Shown here piece by piece: positions 60,482-64,000 of a stretch of 64,000 nucleotides of DNA; positions within the stretch are counted from its first letter, which is position 1, and each line of letters begins with the position of its first letter. The notes under the pieces are model-generated. The model searched no databases, was not told the origin of the DNA, and worked only from the letters and a program-made list of their open reading frames with translations. The DNA is taken from the NCBI RefSeq assembly GCF_046058945.1, contig NZ_CP175511.1, positions 992,001 through 1,056,000 of the forward strand. Reading direction: 5' to 3'. Origin of the DNA: Brochothrix campestris. GTDB taxonomy: Bacteria; Bacillota; Bacilli; Lactobacillales; Listeriaceae. The position numbers and the translations under genes are program-made.

Positions 60482-61045
60482 ATGAAAATAGTATTTGTTA
60501 GACACGCACAAAAAGAACGGCAGTCATACGTAAAGGACAAGGAATTACCGCTAACAGCAGCAGGTTTAGCGTCTAGCTTAGCGTTAGTGAGACAACTGGA
60601 GGGTTATCAGTTTGATAGGGCGTTTAGTAGTCCGTTCAAACGGGCAAAGGATACGATAGCGCCGTTGGTGGTTGCAAATGACTTAGCGCTAACTGAATGT
60701 GAGGATTTACAAGAACGACGAGTGAAAGCTGAGGGAGTAATTAAACCAGCTGATTATGTTGCACGTCAATGGGCTGATTTCGATTATAAATTAACAGGCG
60801 GTGAAAGTTTAGCAGAGGTTCAAGCGCGTTTAATCGCTAAAATCAATGCGTTCGCCCTTGCTTATCCACAACAAACGCTTTTAATTGGCACACATGGAAC
60901 AGCTTTAGCGACCATTCTTAATTATTATGATGCATCATTTGGTTTAGCTGACTATTTACAATTGAAACCGCTGATGCCGTATGTGTTAGAAGCTCGTTTC
61001 GAAGGGACGACGCTCGTAGGAATGAAAGTCATTACTATTGAATAA
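60482..61045 (+). CDS. Histidine phosphatase family protein
   Basis: A 187-residue phosphoglycerate mutase-like phosphatase. The catalytic motif is VRHAQKE (RHA in place of the usual RHG), then FSSPFKRAKDTI, and the second catalytic His in LIGTHGTALA. Such enzymes act on small phosphorylated metabolites; substrate unknown. ATG 60482 is used; an ATG three bases earlier is in frame. It precedes the GTPase gene by 15 bp, likely as an operon. Confidence 0.88.
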   Translation: MKIVFVRHAQKERQSYVKDKELPLTAAGLASSLALVRQLEGYQFDRAFSSPFKRAKDTIAPLVVANDLALTECEDLQERRVKAEGVIKPADYVARQWADFDYKLTGGESLAEVQARLIAKINAFALAYPQQTLLIGTHGTALATILNYYDASFGLADYLQLKPLMPYVLEARFEGTTLVGMKVITIE

Positions 61046-61060
61046 AAGGGGATGTTGATA

Positions 61061-62068
61061 ATGTCAATGAAAGAACTATTCGGTAAGGTATTTGACCAAG
61101 AAGCGAAAAAAGTGGCGAAACAACTCGCTGAAACAATTACGATTACGATGGTGGGCGACGTGAATGCGGGGAAATCATCAACCATTAATCGAATCCTCAA
61201 TCAAGATGTGGCTGAAGTCGGAGCTAATCCAGGCAAGACGGTCCAAATTTCTGAGTACGATTACGGCGATGGGGTGGTTTTGGCAGATACACCGGGTCTG
61301 AATGATATTATCGCAAGTCATTCGGATGAGACACGCGCGTATTATCGGCGGTCGGATATTATTTTGTTTTTCTTAAATGCAGCCGGAACCGTCTACTCTG
61401 AAACAGAAAAACAAGCGTTGGCGTTCGTTGCTTCCGAAAATAAAAAACTGATTATCGTGTTAAATAAAATTGATGCATCGGATGATGTGCCAACACAGGT
61501 GGCATATATTAGAGAACAAACGAATCATGCGTATCCAGTAGTGGCAGTGAGTTCTCGTACAGGTGAAAACATAGACGAGTTGGTACATGTGATGCTTGCT
61601 TTGGCGAAAGACAACGAAAAGGAGTTGCTTCTCGCAAAAAAGCTTCGCGATCGAGCGAGCGTCGCTAATCGCTGGATTTTGACAGCGAGCGCTTCGGCAG
61701 GAGGGGTAGGTGCATCTCCCATTCCTTTTTCGGACTCAATTGCGTTATCAGCGCTACAGATTAGCCTCGTTTTAAAGTTGGCAAGTTTATATGACCGCCG
61801 ACTCACAAAGTCTAATCTTCAAGATATGATGCTCCCCTTAATTACAACAACGCTCGGTCGCACCTTGGCTGGATCGCTAGCAAAGGTGATTCCTGGAGTT
61901 GGAACGGTTGTAGGTGGCGCAATTAATGCTGGCGTGGCAGCAAGTGTAACAGCTGCCATCGGCTATGCTTTTAAAGCCGTCTTTGAAAAAGACATGTCGT
62001 TGGATGCGCAGTTGATACAATCACTCTTTAAGGATTTCTTGAAAAAAGAACAACGACGTAAAAAATAA
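61061..62068 (+). CDS. Dynamin/Era-like GTPase with C-terminal YcjF-type domain
   Basis: A 335-residue GTPase: G1 GDVNAGKSS at residues 32-40, G3 DTPG at 76-79 and G4 NKID at 135-138. The C-terminal 120 residues are Ala/Gly-rich, with two hydrophobic stretches, and resemble the DUF697/YcjF domain of membrane-linked GTPases. The start is ATG 61061, since AAAAGGGGA abuts ATG 61052. The role is unknown; association with the membrane is probable. Confidence 0.85.
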   Translation: MSMKELFGKVFDQEAKKVAKQLAETITITMVGDVNAGKSSTINRILNQDVAEVGANPGKTVQISEYDYGDGVVLADTPGLNDIIASHSDETRAYYRRSDIILFFLNAAGTVYSETEKQALAFVASENKKLIIVLNKIDASDDVPTQVAYIREQTNHAYPVVAVSSRTGENIDELVHVMLALAKDNEKELLLAKKLRDRASVANRWILTASASAGGVGASPIPFSDSIALSALQISLVLKLASLYDRRLTKSNLQDMMLPLITTTLGRTLAGSLAKVIPGVGTVVGGAINAGVAASVTAAIGYAFKAVFEKDMSLDAQLIQSLFKDFLKKEQRRKK

Positions 62069-62154
62069 AACTGTTATATACTGTACTAATTTTAAAAAAC
62101 ATAAAAATGGTACAGAAAGTTAACAATGTTGTAACAGTTTTACATTTCACACGG

Positions 62155-62182
62155 TTTACTAGCGCTTTTTTTAATGTATAAT
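62155..62182 (+). promoter_or_regulatory. Promoter of alsS
   Basis: TTTACT, a 16-bp spacer and TATAAT, about 87 bp before the alsS start. Confidence 0.65.
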
Positions 62183-62268
62183 TATCACATAGTTTGAATT
62201 TATTTATTTCCTGTATCATAATGGTTCTTTTTTACAGTAGTACAATAAACGAAAAGGTGATGATAGTT

Positions 62269-63945
62269 ATGACAAACGAAACAAAACGAACTACAGGTGC
62301 TGACTTATTTGTCGACACATTAATTAACAACGATGTGGAGTACGTGTTTGGTATTCCAGGGGCTAAAATTGATAAAGCGTTCGATATTTTAGCAGAACGC
62401 GGACCAGAAGTCATTGTCTGCCGTCATGAACAAAATGCGACATTAATTGCTCAAGGAATCGGCCGTATTACAGGTAAGCCGGGTGTTGTTTTAGTTACAT
62501 CTGGACCAGGTGTGACTAACTTAGCAACGGGCTTAGTTACAGCAACTGCAGAAAGTGATCCTGTCTTAGCTGTTGGTGGGAATGTTACACGTAAAGATAG
62601 CTTGAAACGGACGCATCAATCAATGGATAACGCCGGCTTTATGAAACATGTGACAAAGACCAGTGTTGAAGTACAAGATGCCGGTGCAATACCTGAAGCG
62701 GTGACAAATGCTTATCGTGAAACGATGATGGGACGTCCGGGGGCAACCTTTGTAAGTATTCCACAAGATGTTATTAGTGCAACAGATGTAGCTGCTAAAG
62801 CGATTCCGCATATTTCAGCGCCACATCTCGGATCAGCATCGAAACGTGATGTTACAACTTTAGTTGAGCGATTAAGCAAGGCTAAACTTCCAGTGCTCTT
62901 ATTGGGGATGCGTGCGAGCTCAATCGAAGCAACAGCAGCGATTCGTCATTTCTTGGCAAAACATCCGATGCCAGTTGTTGAAACATTCCAAGGTTCAGGT
63001 ATTATTTCTCGTGAGCTTGAAAGTAACTTTTATGGTCGTGTTGGTTTGTTCCGTAACCAACCAGGTGATTTCTTGTTAAACCAAGCAGATCTCGTTATTA
63101 CTATTGGTTATGATCCAATCGAATATGATCCAATCATTTGGAACCCGGATAACAACCGTACTATCGTTCATCTTGATACAGTAGCAGCGGATATCGATCA
63201 CAACTACCAACCAGTAACAGAACTTGTGGGTGATATTACAGAAACGCTCGAACTTGTCACTGAACAGTTTAAAGGGATTACGTTGGACGCAACTGCCGAA
63301 GCAGTCTTAGCGGGCATACGTGAAAAACAGCGTCATACACTTGTTAAAGAACCAGCCCTCGCTGATCAAACCCGGGTACATCCGATTACGTTAGTGAATA
63401 CGTTACAACGTCTCTTAACAGATGACATGACTGTGACAGTCGATGTTGGCTCAATTTACATTTATATGGCTCGTCTATTCCGTAGCTACGAACCACGTCG
63501 TCTTCTCTTCTCAAACGGGATGCAAACACTTGGTGTCGCTTTGCCTTGGGGGATTGCTGCTTCGCTCGTTCGTCCAACTGAAAAAGTCGTGTCAATGTCA
63601 GGTGATGGTGGCTTCCTCTTTTCAGGTCAAGAACTTGAAACAGCCGTACGCTTAAAATCAAACTTAGTACACCTTGTTTGGAACGATGGTACATACGATA
63701 TGGTTGCCTTCCAGCAACAAAAGAAATACGGTAAAGATGCTGCTGTTAAATTAGGACCAGTTGATTTTGCAATGTACGCTGAGTCAATGGGGGCAAAAGG
63801 TTTACGTGTAAATGATATTAGCGAATTAGAGTCTGTTTTAAACGAAGCATTAGCAACTGAAGGGCCGGTTGTTGTTGATATTCCAGTTGATTATCGCGAC
63901 AACATCAAACTAGCCGACATGGTAATGGAAGATACAATGAACTAG
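62269..63945 (+). CDS. alsS: Catabolic acetolactate synthase
   Basis: A 558-residue ThDP enzyme that condenses two pyruvate into acetolactate, the first step of acetoin formation. It shows VFGIPGAKIDKAFD, the catalytic Glu in VCRHEQNA (Glu54) and the ThDP motif SGDGGFLFSGQELETAV. It lacks the FAD-linked features of the anabolic IlvB, and a decarboxylase gene follows. ATG 62269 has AAGGTGA eight bases upstream; a longer frame lacks one. Confidence 0.95.
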   Translation: MTNETKRTTGADLFVDTLINNDVEYVFGIPGAKIDKAFDILAERGPEVIVCRHEQNATLIAQGIGRITGKPGVVLVTSGPGVTNLATGLVTATAESDPVLAVGGNVTRKDSLKRTHQSMDNAGFMKHVTKTSVEVQDAGAIPEAVTNAYRETMMGRPGATFVSIPQDVISATDVAAKAIPHISAPHLGSASKRDVTTLVERLSKAKLPVLLLGMRASSIEATAAIRHFLAKHPMPVVETFQGSGIISRELESNFYGRVGLFRNQPGDFLLNQADLVITIGYDPIEYDPIIWNPDNNRTIVHLDTVAADIDHNYQPVTELVGDITETLELVTEQFKGITLDATAEAVLAGIREKQRHTLVKEPALADQTRVHPITLVNTLQRLLTDDMTVTVDVGSIYIYMARLFRSYEPRRLLFSNGMQTLGVALPWGIAASLVRPTEKVVSMSGDGGFLFSGQELETAVRLKSNLVHLVWNDGTYDMVAFQQQKKYGKDAAVKLGPVDFAMYAESMGAKGLRVNDISELESVLNEALATEGPVVVDIPVDYRDNIKLADMVMEDTMN

Positions 63946-63960
63946 GAAGAAGGAACAAAA

Positions 63961-64000
63961 ATGTCTGAAGCAAACGTCAATCAATTATTTCAACATTCAA
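63961..64000 (+). CDS. alsD: Acetolactate decarboxylase, first 13 codons
   Basis: ATG 63961 with GGAAGAAGGA upstream opens the frame MSEANVNQLFQHS, cut by the window end. QLFQHS is like the start of acetolactate decarboxylases (BudA/AlsD), and the position directly after alsS is the usual one. Too short for certainty. Confidence 0.6.
   Translation, partial: MSEANVNQLFQHS

Noticed and set aside
62118..62145. A WalR box before alsS
   Set aside because: TGTAAC and TACATT are present, but the second half does not fit TGTWAH at the required spacing.
1..64000. tRNA, rRNA or prophage genes
   Set aside because: No cloverleaf, rRNA or phage structural sequence was seen on either strand; a covariance-model scan was not possible.

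Overview
The window is a chromosomal segment of a low-to-moderate-GC Gram-positive bacterium of class Bacilli. Support comes from strong AGGAGG-type ribosome binding sites, TTGACA/TATAAT promoters, near-perfect CcpA cre sites, a CGAAC-N4-GTTC-type LexA box, a WalR box, a guanidine-I (ykkC) riboswitch and the gene content (mtlA-mtlR-mtlD, nagAB, iolRABCDETG, alsSD, cstR). Lactobacillales or a Listeriaceae-like facultative fermenter fits. I cannot name the genus from this window alone.

Layout. Positions 1-6100 are an accessory, partly AT-rich defence-type island: the 3' part of a type I restriction hsdR, a DUF4041/GIY-YIG (MUG113-like) gene, and a PHP-ATPase (TrlF-like) gene cut off by an IS3-family element whose orfB carries a nonsense codon, followed by an ISL3 transposase scrap running in frame into corA. 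From 6146 the chromosome is ordinary: corA, a LOG-family hydrolase, the mannitol operon (7.8-13.1 kb), a coiled-coil protein, YitT, a Na+/H+ antiporter, an HPP protein, a riboswitch-controlled guanidinium exporter pair, an exonuclease, a nucleoside hydrolase, a rhodanese, aspA, an acetyltransferase, a YebC-type regulator, and glpQ with an MFS transporter. At 29.16-30.73 kb sits a full-length but internally deleted ISL3 element with an 8-bp target duplication. Next come a TetR-flanked DHA2 efflux gene split by a stop codon, an SOS-regulated translesion polymerase operon, a broken hydrolase, a peptide ABC transporter (binding protein and two permeases, no ATPases), LysR/ECF-S, a persulfide-handling operon (CoA-disulfide reductase, rhodanese, CstR), a DsbA/FrnE protein, nagAB, a tautomerase, the myo-inositol cluster (47.6-57.2 kb), a LysM-3D cell-wall protein, an amino acid permease, a phosphatase, a GTPase, and alsS with the first codons of alsD.

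The genes describe a sugar/polyol fermenter. Mannitol, N-acetylglucosamine, inositol, nucleosides and glycerophosphodiesters feed glycolysis and acetoin formation. CcpA sites stand before mtlA, the nucleoside hydrolase, aspA, glpQ and iolA. CstR-type palindromes link the free-standing rhodanese at 21.9 kb with the CoA-disulfide-reductase operon at 42.1 kb.

The most unusual signal is a family of dispersed intergenic repeats. Two long copies of about 320 bp (20.4 and 39.9 kb, opposite orientation) and four shorter or degenerate copies (13.1, 33.8, 57.3 and 58.8 kb) all sit next to intrinsic terminators. In both long copies the entire terminator hairpin of the neighbouring gene is present on both sides of the repeat, as if the element inserts into terminators and duplicates about 30 bp. 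The long copies have imperfect terminal inverted repeats and nested palindromes and no evident ORF.
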